Assembly (NCBI GenBank): GCA_964036045.1
Contig: OZ038381.1
Location: forward strand, 142,204,096-142,268,095
Length of the DNA stretch: 64,000 nt
Reading direction: 5' to 3'
Origin: Eutreptiella sp. 'Long Island Sound 2002'
Taxonomy: Eukaryota; Euglenozoa; Euglenophyceae; Eutreptiales; Eutreptiaceae
The translations under genes and the position numbers were made by a program. The notes under the pieces are model-generated. The model ran no database searches, was not told where the DNA came from, and saw only the letters and a program-made list of their open reading frames with translations. Positions 24,564 to 35,489 of this stretch are shown here, piece by piece. Within the stretch, counting starts at the first letter, position 1, and every line of letters begins with the position of its first letter.

Positions 24564-25859
24564 TCAGTCTGAGTCCTTCTGTTCCAGATCATCCTTCACA
24601 AGCTTGAAAACATCCGTGATGAGGTCCGCTTTGCCATTGAGGGTGACTCTCTGCACTGATGTGGTATGGTGGGTGAAGGACATCGTCAGCCTGACTCCTG
24701 GTACGTCGCAGCTCGTGGCGGACGAGGTAAAGGTGGCGTTGGGCTTGGTCCTTGCCCTTCTCAGCAGGCTCGACTCGCGCCATTGCATACTGCGCCCCGG
24801 TGCGGCGCGTGATCCATCCACAGAAGGTCTGCCATGCGTTGTGGAGGTCCCGTTCTGGCACTGGTTGGCATAGCACTAACTCGAAGGACTGCTCGGTCAT
24901 CGCTCCCAGGCGGTATCTGGGCTGTTCTGCATTGAGGTGGCCATACGCTCTCTCCGCTCTCCGCCTCAACGTGCGCGCCTTCTGCGCCAGCTTGCCTTCC
25001 GGGCCCCGCGATCCTCGTGGGCGCTTCGATCCCACTGTCCCCTTGTCATGGGATTCCTCCTCATGTCGGTCGCCCCACTCAGACATGTTGCAGGGGCCTG
25101 CTACAACAAAAGAGGGGGCACTCCAGCCACGCTCATGCGAGGATTGTCCCCCCCCCCTGCTACAGTCGGACCGACCCAAAGCTCTGCACAAGGTGCAGCT
25201 CCTCGCACAACGCAACCCACTTATGTGCCGCCTCACCCTTTGCCCTGGTAATGCTTGCGGGTGTCAGGTCTGGCAAACGGGATACAACATCAGCAGGCAT
25301 GCGCGCAGCATCAACCCAGACAACATTCAAGACCATGCCCGTGTGCCACAACACGTTCGAAAGAGCACGGAGTATCTTCACTTGCGTACATGCTCTCGTC
25401 GACGCTCTCATATTGGCCGCACTGTAGCAGGCCGCTGTATTGTCCACAAACAAAGAGATCCTGTGCCACTTCTGGGTCACCGCAAACCTACACGCATGTA
25501 GGACACCGCTGAGCTCTGCCTGTTGCTGGTTCTTCGCCGGGATCTTTCGCGTTCGCATGACTCCTTTGCGCCCAGAGATACTCGGGCGGTACCCACCGGG
25601 AGTCTCCGCTGCATCCACCGACAGGGCTGGCGCAAATCCAAAATGCCCAGGCATTGGGTCAACCGTGGTTGGCACATACGATATCGCCAGCGCATCAAAT
25701 AGTGCCGATATCAGGGCCGGGCTCGGGCGGTGCTGAAACCGATGATGTCCCCAACTGAACCTATGCCACCCCTGCAGAAATAGGGTGACCCCTTTCCGTG
25801 GTCCAAACGCCCATTGCATTTTTCCCGTGACCCGTTCCGCCACCTTCGGAGACACAAGC
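24564..25859 (-). pseudogene. R1 RT thumb, RNase H and C-terminal tail
   Basis: The minus strand begins with LVSPKVAERVTGKMQWAF, typical of the thumb just after a reverse transcriptase palm. It continues into an RNase H domain with the acidic residues visible in order: D in LSVDAAETPGG, E in QQQAELSGVL, D in LFVDNTAACY, D in RMPADVVSRLPD. The short PADVVSR ending resembles the RNase H of hepadna- and caulimo-type reverse transcribers more than classic Ty1/Ty3. After a TAG at 25,160-25,162 and a C run (25,148-25,158) the frame shifts. The tail then reads MSEWGDRHEEES and ends with VTLNGKADLITDVFKLVKDD after another frame slip near 24,770. Confidence 0.7.
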
Positions 25860-27265
25860 GTGTTGCGTTGTGCAGGGGTGACAATGGAATAATAGCAATA
25901 GTGAATAGGATCAGAGAGGATGGAGAATGGCAGGGGAACTCAACAGTGGCATGGAAATAAGAAGGGTACTGTAAAATCTTCACCTGGGGTCAATCAACAA
26001 AGATGCTGAAGTTCTTTGCAAGATTCACTTTGCAAAATTTCCACCTCATCTTTTCCGTTTACATCGTCAATACATACTACAATGCCAATGTAATCCTTAG
26101 GACCCGTCTTTTGTTCAAATCGTGAAGTTGTAGCTTTAGAGGCGGGGGGGGGGGGTTGGGGCCGGCTTCACAGCTGGAGAAATTTAACAGGAGAAGTGGA
26201 CAGGATTGCTACATCATACAAGGAAAGCAAACAAGTCAACCTGGAGGTGGTTCGGCTTACAAGCTTCACAAATCAAACAGGCACATGGAAGAGTGGAATG
26301 CTGTACATAAGGTACATGACATTTCGGGAGACAGTTTGATATTGCAAGCTTCTAAGCAGGTGAGCTAGCAGATCTGGGAGACAACGGTGGTAGAGGTTTA
26401 AAAGATGTATGCAGCTCCTGTGACGTGTCAAGAACCCACTGTCGTAGATATACCATGCTGCAACAAACAATTCATGCAGTCATTTATGTAACTGTAAAGA
26501 TTGCATTGCATTGCATTCTATTGAGTTGTGTAACTAAACAGTGCCACCAAAGTGTGTTGGCTTCGGCGGAGGTTGCAAGGTAGGGTTGGGAGCACATTAA
26601 TGCATATTGTGAAAGTACCCAAAAAAATCAGGCAACTGTCAACATGAAACCAACATGACAAGGTTGGTGATGAAACCTCATAGCGATTGTGATGGTGCAA
26701 TGCAAAAGAGCATGTTGCTGCATGATATGTAAACACAACCACAAGGATGTCCTTGGTGTTGATTGCGAAGTGTGATAAAATGGATGTGTTGCGTTGTGCA
26801 GGGGTGACAATGGAATAATAGCAATAGTGAATAGGATCAGAGAGGATGGAGAATGACAGGGGAACTCAACAGTGGCATGGAAATAAGAAGGGTACTGTAA
26901 AATCTTCACCTGGGGTCAATCAACAAAGATGCTGAAGTTCTTTGCAAGATTCACTTTGCAAAATTTCCACCTCATCTTTTCCGTTTACATCGTCAATACA
27001 TACTACAATGCCAATATAATCCTTAGGACCCGTCTTTTTTTCAAATCGTGAAGCTGTAGCTTCAGAGGCGGGGGGGGGGGGGGGCGCCGGCTTCACAGCT
27101 GGAGAAATTAAACAGGAGAAGTGGACAGGATTGCTACATCATACAAGGAAAGCAAACAAGTCAACCTGGAGGTGGTTCGGCTTACAAGCTTCACAAATCA
27201 AACAGGCACATGGAAGAGTGGAATGCTGTACATAAGGTACATGACATTTCGGGAGACAGTTTGAT
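25860..27265. repeat. Pair of ~480-bp direct repeats flanking a 445-bp core
   Basis: 25,860-26,340 and 26,786-27,265 are near-identical direct repeats (gtgttgcgttgtgcaggggt to gggagacagtttgat), differing by a few substitutions and by the length of a G run (near 26,146 and 27,070). The 445-bp core between them is AT-richer and has no coding signal. It resembles a small terminal-repeat retrotransposon (TRIM-like), but the repeat ends are not TG...CA and I see no clear target duplication. It sits exactly where the R1 reverse transcriptase core should be, so insertion and deletion of R1 sequence are linked here. Confidence 0.6.
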
Positions 27266-28101
27266 GTGCCTCTTGTGGATCCACGTCCAACATCTCCTCG
27301 TCCGATATGCCCTGTTCATCGACGTGGGCCGCAGTTCCCAGCTATAATAATTCGAAATTTCGGGCCGCGTGCCGGAATCGTCTAATGCGACACCCACTCT
27401 TGGAAAACCCCATGTCGGAGGGTCGGACCCTATGTGACCATCGTATCGGCTGGCCCAATGGTCCGTAACTCTTGCCACAAACTCATCCTTCCCGAAGTTC
27501 CCGGTCACCAACTCCCGGTGGTCCCACCAATGCGGTGAATTGGCCTGGGCTCGCTACTTTCGAGCAGCCACTCGGTCTTGCATACCCATCCGCATGTGGG
27601 CGACAACCCGGTCGATCTTCGAGTGAGGGCGTACGTCAACAATCTCTGTAGGGTCCCTCTTTTCTTCAAACATGACCCTCATCGGCACGGACTCTACCCT
27701 CCTGATGAACGCTTCATCACCGGTGGGATGGCACTGTGAACCATTGACCAAGAAGGCCTTCATACTCCATGCTTGTCCCGGGCAGGGCATCTGTATACCT
27801 CCGGCGTCAATGAACAACTGCTCCTCAGGTGCCAATTGCATCTCGCTGAGGGTGATAGAGTCCAACGTCAGCTTAAGATCCTCCAGCGGACATCGGCTGG
27901 ATCCTACCCCCGTCACGACCAGGATACCTTTTGCTCCATCCGCAATCATCTTGTTCACCGTACGTGATGTGTCTTCCCGGGCTCGGTTCCCGTACATGGG
28001 CCCCAACTCCATCAAACCCCAATGCTTTGACAACGCAGAGTCCCCCTTGTGCCAATGCCTCGTACACTTTTTCAGCTGCGGGGCATCCCGGGAAGCAAAT
28101 A
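27266..28101 (-). pseudogene. R1 polyprotein segment of unknown domain
   Basis: The minus-strand frame runs from the element 3s insertion site: FASRDAPQLKK, then NKMIADGAKGILVVTGV, PLEDLKLTLDSITLSEM, EEQLFIDAGGIQMP and RMGMQDRVAARK, a TAG stop at about 27,555, then WWDHRELVTGNFGKDEF and GSDPPTWGFPRVGV. It lies between protease and reverse transcriptase, where Ty3-like elements have no extra domain. The SDPPTW string recalls the DPP(Y/F/W) catalytic motif of N6-adenine methyltransferases carried by DIRS elements, but the usual partner motif is not evident, so I leave it unassigned. Confidence 0.5.
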
Positions 28102-29795
28102 CTCTGCGTGCGCGCAATGGTGCATTTTTTCCATAGTGCGCGCAAATTGTCCAAAATATGACCTTTATAGCGCGCCTATTGCGCGCGCTCTACCGCGCTA
28201 TATTGTCCCGTTTTTCAAATTTTTCAAAACCGGAAAATGTTTCAAAACCATGCTTTTTCGGGTGTCCTGCGTTTCTCCAAAACCCCTTGCTTTTCAACAA
28301 CATTCCCTGTTGCTCATCCAACCCAAGACACATGCAAAAACACTGTCTGAAAGGTCTGAAAAGTGTGCAACAGTACAGGTCCTCACGGGCACAGACAGTG
28401 TAGCGCGCGCAACATATTTACAGCGCGCGCTATGAGCCTTACGGCGCGCGCTATACCAGGTATAGTGCGCGCTGTCATTCATTGATCTCCTTAATGGTTT
28501 GGACCACCACTTCGGCCTCCCACTCCTTCTCCCATTCGGGTCTGTGGTCTTCTGCCCCAGTGGCAGCTGGGGCTGCATCCCCTTCTTCTTGTGGGCTTGG
28601 GTCGCCTTCTGGTGTTGCTCCTTCTGGTGCCTCTTCTTCTTTCGGGGCTGCTTCTTTACCTTCTTGTGGCGCGGCTGCTGGTGCCTCTTCTTCTTGTGGT
28701 GGGGCTGGTGCGTCGTCTTCTTGTGCTGCTGCTGCTGCTGGGGCTGGTGCCTCTTCTTCTTGTGCAGCTGCTGCTGGTGCTTCTGCTGGTGCTGCAGCTT
28801 CGGCGGGTCCCTTGTCTTCTTGTGGGGGGGCTGGTGGCTGGGCTGGTGGGTCTCCTTGGGGCTTCTTCTTCTTTGGGGTTGGTGGCTTGGACGGGGACGT
28901 CCTTGCCAAGTGACCATGGTTGGCAAAGGAAATGGACATCTGGCACCACGATTCCCCCCCACAAGGCAACCCATCCCCCCTCACAATGATCCACAGCTCT
29001 CCTTGGCACTCCCTGGGGTATTGGAGGTTAGAAACAATGGAATCAAAGGAAAATATATAGTCAAAAAAGTGTTGCAGGGGCAACTGCGAAAAAACTGTGA
29101 CCCCATCTGTGTGCACGGCAACCTGTAAATGCTGCCTACTTGCAAGCTGGTTCCATTCTGTGGCGAAACTAGCATAGGAGGGGAGAGAAAAAAGGTGTGT
29201 GGGGACCTTACTTCTCGTCCAAGTAATCAAATCTTTGTACCTGAGTAAAATAGCGCGCGCAACATGAGGACGTAGCGCGCGCAGAAGTCAACGAAGCGCG
29301 TGCTATGAGCGGAAGTGCGCGCAATGTCACATGCAAAGCGCGCGCAATAATACCTTCTTCTTGGAATCTTCAGGAGCAGGACCAAGTCCACCACCAACAG
29401 GGGTGTGACGGCGTTGGCAGCCTCGGTCCTGCGACGCTTCTTCTTTGCTTCAGACACTGGGACCCTTTTTTCCAACTTGGCCCACAAAGACCGTTAGACG
29501 GCAGACCCTGAGCAAAAAAACTCAACTAGGTCCGCCAAAAGGTCCTCGTTCTTCCACAGGGACCACCCATAGTGGGGGCCCAAAATGCTGGCATTCTTTC
29601 TTGACATTGACAGCGTCACATGCCGTGCCGGAAGCATCTGAAACTTTAGAAAAATAGGCGTTTTTGCCCTGCTTGTTAGGACATGGGGTTACAAACCCAA
29701 GACCCCGAGCCATAGCGCGCGCTATTCTGCGCGCTATAGTTTTGTAGTGCGCACTGAGCCATCGCGCGGCAATACCCTGTAGCGCGCACACAGGG
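28102..29795 (-). mobile_element. Element 3s: internal-deletion derivative of element 3
   Basis: 1,694 bp with ends CTCTGCGTGCGCGC (28,102) and, at the other end, GCGCGCACACAGGG (29,795), flanked by TA duplications (28,100-28,101; 29,796-29,797). Removing it with one TA restores the R1 frame (SETDI into FASRDAP). Both arms are nearly identical to element 3: reverse-complemented, it equals 37,142 to about 38,041 joined to about 55,738-56,531. The private GCGCGC motif is present at 28,105-28,215, 28,395-28,475, 29,250-29,350 and 29,710-29,795. Confidence 0.9.
28475..29230 (-). CDS. Chimeric ORF: transposase N-part fused to B C-part
   Basis: An uninterrupted 251-codon frame created by the internal deletion. 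Residues 1-~115 equal the element 3 transposase exon 2 (ITWTRSKVPTHL, AVHTDGVTVF, GLPCGGESWCQM). Residues from ~118 equal the C-terminus of element 3 protein B (SPSKPPTPKKKKPQGDPP), then a low-complexity Pro/Ala/Glu tail with repeated EEEAPA units, ending WEKEWEAEVVVQTIKEI. The junction lies in the shared GGACGT/GATGTCC string (near 28,902). The frame is cleaner here than in element 3, which has one extra base near 37,980. Whether it is expressed is unknown; with only part of the catalytic domain it could at most compete with the full protein. Confidence 0.65.
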   Translation of the reverse strand: MITWTRSKVPTHLFSLPSYASFATEWNQLASRQHLQVAVHTDGVTVFSQLPLQHFFDYIFSFDSIVSNLQYPRECQGELWIIVRGDGLPCGGESWCQMSISFANHGHLARTSPSKPPTPKKKKPQGDPPAQPPAPPQEDKGPAEAAAPAEAPAAAAQEEEAPAPAAAAAQEDDAPAPPQEEEAPAAAPQEGKEAAPKEEEAPEGATPEGDPSPQEEGDAAPAATGAEDHRPEWEKEWEAEVVVQTIKEINE

Positions 29796-31308
29796 TATGT
29801 CCGTCTCGGATTTTTTACCTCCAAGTTGCTGAACCATGCGATTGTACACTTGTGGCGCCATGCCATATGCCCTCAGATGACCTCCGCGGTCCCCATTGAA
29901 CTTGGTACTCACGGGCTTGACCGCCCGCACAATTCTATCCTCCTCATCTCCGGTCCACTCAGATAATCCTGGGGCATGGTCCGTAGATAGCCAAGTAAGA
30001 TGCTCCTTGTCCTCTCGAACCAACGTTGCACGATGAGGAAGCGCCCCAATGGCGGTGCTCACCATAAAATCATACCCCATAATCATATCCCAAGCAGAAA
30101 TATCCGAGGCATAAGAATTTTCGAAAAGTACAATTCGCTTCGCCATATCCGGTCAGTTCAAGCGGTCATATTCCCAAAATGGCATGCCGATAGTGGCTTC
30201 ATGGGTACCCTGACCCCTAATTTTGCCATTGGCGACCTTCAAGCGCACCGGTCTTCGGCTGGGCTTCAGAAATTCCTCTCAAAACAAAGCCTTCTGAACC
30301 AAGCTCACTTGGGCACCCATATCCACCAATACATCCGCAATCACTTCTTCTTTCCACATCTTACTTGCACTTTCAAGTGCAACTGCCGTTCGTCTCCATC
30401 TGGAGTATGGACAACTCTCACGGCATGCAAGTCTAGTACGCTTGGATGCTTCAATAGTTTAGGCGTGTGATCCCGGACGGTGTAGATCTTGGGCTGGTCA
30501 TGCCCATACACGGATCTCTCCGTGGTCTCTCGTTCTCTTTCTTGTGTGCTGCCCAAACCCATGTGTACTTCCCTTCGAAGGGGATTCCATGGGCTCGGAT
30601 TGGCAAAGCTGAGCTTACTTGGCTCTTCCGGAGCCCTCTTGAATACCATGGGTACCTTCCTTCTTTCGATTTTGCTGAATTCTGGCAGAGAGACCTCAGG
30701 TGTCCCATCCCCGTTGGAGCCTCTCTAGGTCCTGTTTACTGCAGCACCATCCTGCTGTGAATCACCTGGGCCTTGACCTCCCATTCGTTCTCGCAAATTT
30801 TTCAAGACCTCCGTGGCCTTTGTTAGCGACCCGGCAACCTCATCAATTGCCAAATCTGCCGATCGCCACCGTGGCTGGATCCCACTGGCCGACCTCCACC
30901 AGCTTGTCTCTTTTTCAACTCATCAATCCACTTCATAGTGGGGACTTTTTCGGAGTGGGCTTGGAAGTATGCCCGCTTGTTGTCCTCGCACACTTTGCGC
31001 GTTTTGTGGACGTGCTTATGGGAATGCCCTTTCCCATAGCTGACCAAGCATGCACCATGTTCCCACTGGTAGTCTGTAAAGCTCAACGGGGGATTTCCAA
31101 TATTCCGCGGCTCCTTTCCTTGACGGGGTGGTGCTTTCCTGCACTTGCCCTTGTCATGACAATACGCTTTCGTGTTGTGGGCCACGAACGCGAAGAAGTG
31201 TGCATCTTCATGATCTTCCAAAGTCACGTACTCCCCGCCAGACGATGTCTTTCCAACCTCGGACCCCGGCCTTTGACCTCGCTCTTCGCGGGCGGTTGGT
31301 GCATCTTG
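29796..31308 (-). pseudogene. R1 gag C-terminus and retropepsin-like protease
   Basis: From right to left on the minus strand: a gag-like part (31,308-30,823) with GGEYVTLEDHEDAHFFAF, a Cys/His-containing stretch (CHDKGKCRK, then HGACLVSYGKGHSHKH) and a hydrophilic linker. The protease follows, with VIADVLVDMGAQVSLV (active-site D-M-G instead of D-T/S-G) and, about 80 residues later, SAWDMIMGYDFM, the usual hydrophobic-G second motif. The frame is broken just before the active site, by TGA after QKALF and by TGA in LN-stop-PDM (TGG to TGA). The DMG change and the stops show it is inactive. Confidence 0.65.
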
Positions 31309-32197
31309 CTTAGGCGGCTCAAGTTGCATGGTCAAAAACGAAGGAAAAGGTAGGAAAATGACAGGTTTCCAAAGGCATCAAAAAATAGTTGTTTTGATGG
31401 ATATTTCTAAACCGTCGCAAACAAGTATGGCGAAATAAATATTCTATAAGAATGACGTGTCCCATGGGCGAGACAGGGAAAAGTATTGTTTTGTGACCAT
31501 TCTTTGCGCGAGGCCTCGCGCAAAGACGTTCATTTGTGTCAGATTAATGTACTACAGCACGACGCATTAGGCAGGTTGTCGAAAAATGGAACGTTGTCGT
31601 ATTTATACAAATACCCTTAGTACCATTATCAGGATTGCGCGATAGAGATGGATCTATTAACGAATAAACTTCAACAATGGTGTACCCAAGAATCTTGAAA
31701 AGTATAAATGTTCCGGAACAAACTGTAGTTTCAAGCGCGAGGCCTCGCGCATGGAACGGCGCATGAGAAACATTAAAGTTTCGGTGATCATTGCGCGAGG
31801 CCTCGCGCAATGGATCTGATAAGCGCTCATAGAAACCAAAAATGGAACACATCCACCAACTACAGAGCATGTGCATTCCCTTGATGCGGCGCTGCTGCAT
31901 GGGCGCCCACACAGGTCCCGCCGGCATCTCCAGTTTTCATACTGTGGTCACCGCTGGCTTCACTGCCCAACAGCGATGGTAGCGCGCCGCAGCTGGCTAC
32001 CGCAATCAGGATTAACTAGTCAAATGTGAGATCACCAGACAGTTACAGTTAACCAAAAATGGTGCATGCGACAAGCGAATCACAGAATAATTGGTCGCGC
32101 GAAAATTGTGTGACAGGTTGATGTTTCAAATCAAGAAAGTTTTTCAAACAGCGATTTTTACGTAGATATAGTTACGCAATTATTTTTCACAGCAACA
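31309..32197. promoter_or_regulatory. Element 5 left non-coding region with three palindromes
   Basis: AT-rich upstream region of the transposase gene. Three TTGCGCGAGGCCTCGCGCAA-type palindromes (31,505; 31,737; 31,793) are spaced about 230 and 56 bp apart. No open frame with a family signature is seen. Confidence 0.65.
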
Positions 32198-34181
32198 ATG
32201 CCCCTGCGAAAAGAGGTGGACCTTGAGAAGACAATGGCCGCAGCATCTGGAGTTTTCCGCGATGTCTGCTCAGAGGAACCGCCGTACCACACGGCAGAAG
32301 AACTGTGGGAAGGGCTAAAACAGGGGGACGAGGGCGCGCGATTGTTGTTTGTGTTTTTTCTACGTCTGCGCAAAAATGAACGGACGCGTTGCAGCGTTGA
32401 AAAGGCGATTGCGGCAGAGGGCAAGAGATGGGTTGGTGTTTTGATAGAGGAGGCCTAGCGCCTTTATTTGCTGATGCGCCACCGCGCAGTTCCATACCAG
32501 GGAAAACCAAAGTCAGTTGTTGCAATAGGGGAGTAGGGCGCAGCGTCGCATTTTAGCAAGGTCAGGTCTGGCGCGATACAGCGCACCTTCGCTGAAGGAG
32601 AAGGCCGCAGTCAGGTTACAGACTACATGGAACAAAATACACCAGCAGTGGGTTGTGTTATGGATGGACAACTGGTACAACAAACAGTTTACCACAAATC
32701 CTGACAAGAACGACAAAAGCCTTAACGCAACAGCGTTGGCTGTTTTGCTACTGAGGGATGCACCGCGCTACTGGCATGGTCATCCTAGCCTGGAAGAGCT
32801 TGAACGGCGTGTTCCTGTTGTTGCACGCATGGTGGGGAACACCGAGGGAGCATTTGCAAGTATCTTGCGTGATCTAGGATTTGCAAGCACGCGGCCTGTT
32901 GTTCGAAACATTAGGGCGCCGCTTGACATTATTCGCCCTGCACCTGCCAGGAGACCACATTGGCGACCCCTTTGTCTAAGCAAAGAAAAGGTGAGCGGCA
33001 ACGTCTCGCTGCTTGATCTATTGCAATTCACTAGGGACTTGGCGCAACACACTCGACCAGTTGTGCCTGTTTTATGTGATGAGAACATCCATTGCCGCAT
33101 TTGTAAGATGATGTACGGCGAAAAAACAACGGATTGGAATGTCCGGCTTTTCTTGCGGTCACACCCTATATTGTATGGTTTCTGGCACGCGTACAAGTTT
33201 TGCGTTACACAAACATTTCGCTCATTTTGGCCGATCGTGACTTTCTTCCGTAAAGGTTTGTTGCGCAGCGGTGACACAGTCCCCTGTTTTCCCAAGCTGA
33301 TCACAATGGAGATAACTGTTGGCGCACTGCTGTTGGGTATGGGCCCCCACATACGCCGCCTCAACAGAAAATGTCATTCCCTTCGGCTGGCACGTCCTGT
33401 AAATCGGCAAGGCCACCTCCGTTACGCTGTGTGTAAGGCCATGCAGGTTCTGTTAACACAATACTGTCCTATGTTACTATACCTAGGACACCTCGTTAGA
33501 CAGTGCAATTGGGCCGGGGAGACGGCCAACACGGGTGTTTTTGCTTCTGAGGGATGGCAGATTGTTATGTGTCTGTTAGACCGTTTAAACATGGGGGACA
33601 CACTTTTAAAATACGAACGCACTGTTGCAACTGCGCTATTGTGCCACACTGCATGGCACACAGCCATGCCTGGACAGGCTTTTGCCGAGGAGTTTTGTGA
33701 AAGTCTGCTTTCCAGCCTTGTGACAAAGAAGGGCCAAAACAGAGGTGCAGTGACCATTGAAGATGTTGACGATCTGTATCATCTCATCACTATCCGCAAA
33801 GAAGGTCACAAGGTGAACGTCTGCAAAATCCCCAATTACTTTGTCAATTCCATGCGTCAGCGGCTAACTGCTTACTTGAACGCAGAGCGTGTATATGTGC
33901 CTTGGGTTAGGTGGTGTGCTGAGCCTACTTGTACAATTCAGGCGCATTGGCCGCGCAGGGGTGTACCTAACTTTCCACCGTCTCTTCTAATTCCAAAGGG
34001 TTCTAACCCCTACAAACAAGTCCTTGTGTCTGTGTTGTTGGTGCTAACGCAGCAGGGGCCGCTTAAGGCTGGTTTTAAGCGAAAAATGTTGGAGCTGATC
34101 CCCCAACGCAGTGTGTTGGAGGAACAGAGAGAGGCCGACACGCTGCGAAACGTTCGAAGAAGATTGGAGAACATGCAGTGA
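32198..34181 (+). CDS. Element 5 transposase-like protein
   Basis: An N-terminal piece (32,198-32,458, MPLRKEVDLEKTM, ending in a TAG after IEEA) and, in another frame after about 170 bp of broken or intronic sequence, a long open part to a TGA at 34,179. The main part opens with WVVLWMDNWYNKQF (an acidic DN motif), then VLCDENIHCRICKMMYG, a second acidic motif, followed by PILYGFWHAYKFCVTQTF and CFPKLITMEITVGALLLG. A later acidic stretch is AFAEEFCESLLSS. This order of motifs is shared by a protein family I have seen in algae and dinoflagellates; catalysis by acidic residues of an RNase H fold is my inference. The start and the first exon boundary are uncertain. Confidence 0.6.
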
Positions 34182-34416
34182 TGCGCGAGGCCTCGCGCAA
34201 ACAGCATGTAACAACAGGTTAGTACACCCCCTCTCTTGCGCGAGGCCTCGCGCAAGGTTGACAGTCAAAAACAGTGACGTGCCCCTTCCGTTTTGCATTC
34301 TCAACCATACTGTACTCGTATTCGCTAAAAACGCCTCACATATGCATTATCGACGACGATTTTAACCCTTTTCAATGTTTCGTTTCCTTCAATACGGGCT
34401 TTCTCCTTATCGCAGA

Positions 34417-35489
34417 ATGGCAAGCCCCGCCAAAAAAACAGCCGAGGAACGAGAAGATACCGACTATGACCCTGAGACCTCAGGATCGGAGGCTGGAACA
34501 CCAAAGAAGGCGCGGAAGAAGAAGGAAACACCAGATCCTGGCCTAACCTTGGGTACTGACATCGGGGACCACCTGAAGCCGGATGGGAGGCAGGTGGAGG
34601 TTGAGCTGGACAACGTGAGAATCGACCAGGAGAAGACAAAGGGGCAGATCAGACGGAAAGATACGATTAGAAGTTACTGCAGAAGCGTATTGAGTCACTC
34701 GAAGCAGCACCGCCAACAGGCCCATTACACGTCGTTCTCTGGGAAAATAATAGTATGTTGCCAACCGGCTGTTATTTCGATACTCACCTCTTTTACCTGA
34801 AGCAGGATAAGAGCTTCAAGCCTGCGTTTGTGTTCATTGATCATCAGCCGGATCTGGTGTGCAAGATCGCGTCCATCGAGCCGGATTCTCGTATGTACCT
34901 TCTTGGTGTTACCACCGACAATCTCTCCGATTGGGTCAACAGAGTGCAGACGCAGTTGAACCACGTCTTGACACAAGGGTCGAAACTGGACGCGTCTGGT
35001 GATTGGGACCAACAGGCCAACTGGGCAAACCGTGGTATTCCCCTTTGGGTTCGCGATGACAAGTTGGGTTCTGAGGCGTTGTCGCTGAAGGAGGAAGAGA
35101 CTGTTGAGAAAGGTCAAGCTGCAGAAGCACTGGCCCCTGCAAAGCGGAAGTCTACTGGTGGGGAACCTGCCCCCAAGAAGAAGAAGACTGCCTCCAAGCC
35201 TCAAGCAGCGAAGTCGGTTACCGGTGCAGAATCCGACGAGAGCGATGAGGATGAAGAGGAGGAGAGCGAGGAAGAAGAGGAGGAGGAACCGCAGGTCTCC
35301 CAGGGCAAGGCAGTGAAGAAAGTGGCAGCGAAGCCGAGGTCCGAGGAAACCGGGGCCCGAGCTCCATTCAAGCAGCCAGCCCGTCAGTCCCAACCAAGAA
35401 GCGAGCCCGCAAAGCCACCGCCTAAGGGTAAGACGTCCGTTGCTAAAGCACTGGGTTCTAAGATGCAAACTGTTCCGAAGAAAAAGTAA
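34417..35489 (+). CDS. Element 5 accessory protein B
   Basis: Starts MASPAKKTAEERED (34,417; another Met at 34,375 in the same frame is possible). An acidic/basic N-terminus is followed by a short coiled coil (VELDNVRIDQEKTKGQIRRK, then LLQKRIESLEAAPP in the next frame, so one base is lost near 34,668). A compact domain comes next (LPTGCYFDTHLFYLKQ, AFVFIDHQPDLVCKI, YLLGVTTDNLSDWVN). A long Lys/Glu-rich tail with a 12-Glu/Asp stretch and repeated Pro-Lys clusters runs to the TAA at 35,487. Unlike element 7 B, the coiled coil precedes the folded domain. No family is recognised. It is flanked by palindromes at 34,181/34,237 and 35,514/35,622. Confidence 0.55.

Noticed and set aside
25860-27265. 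Calling the 480-bp direct repeats classic LTRs
   Set aside because: Ends are not TG...CA, no primer-binding site or polypurine tract was seen, and no target duplication; described as a direct-repeat pair instead.
28482-29128. Plus-strand Cys/Trp/Leu- or Ser/Gly-rich frames over the B tail (also 55,244-56,142 on the minus strand)
   Set aside because: Antisense shadows of the Pro/Ala/Glu repeat of protein B.
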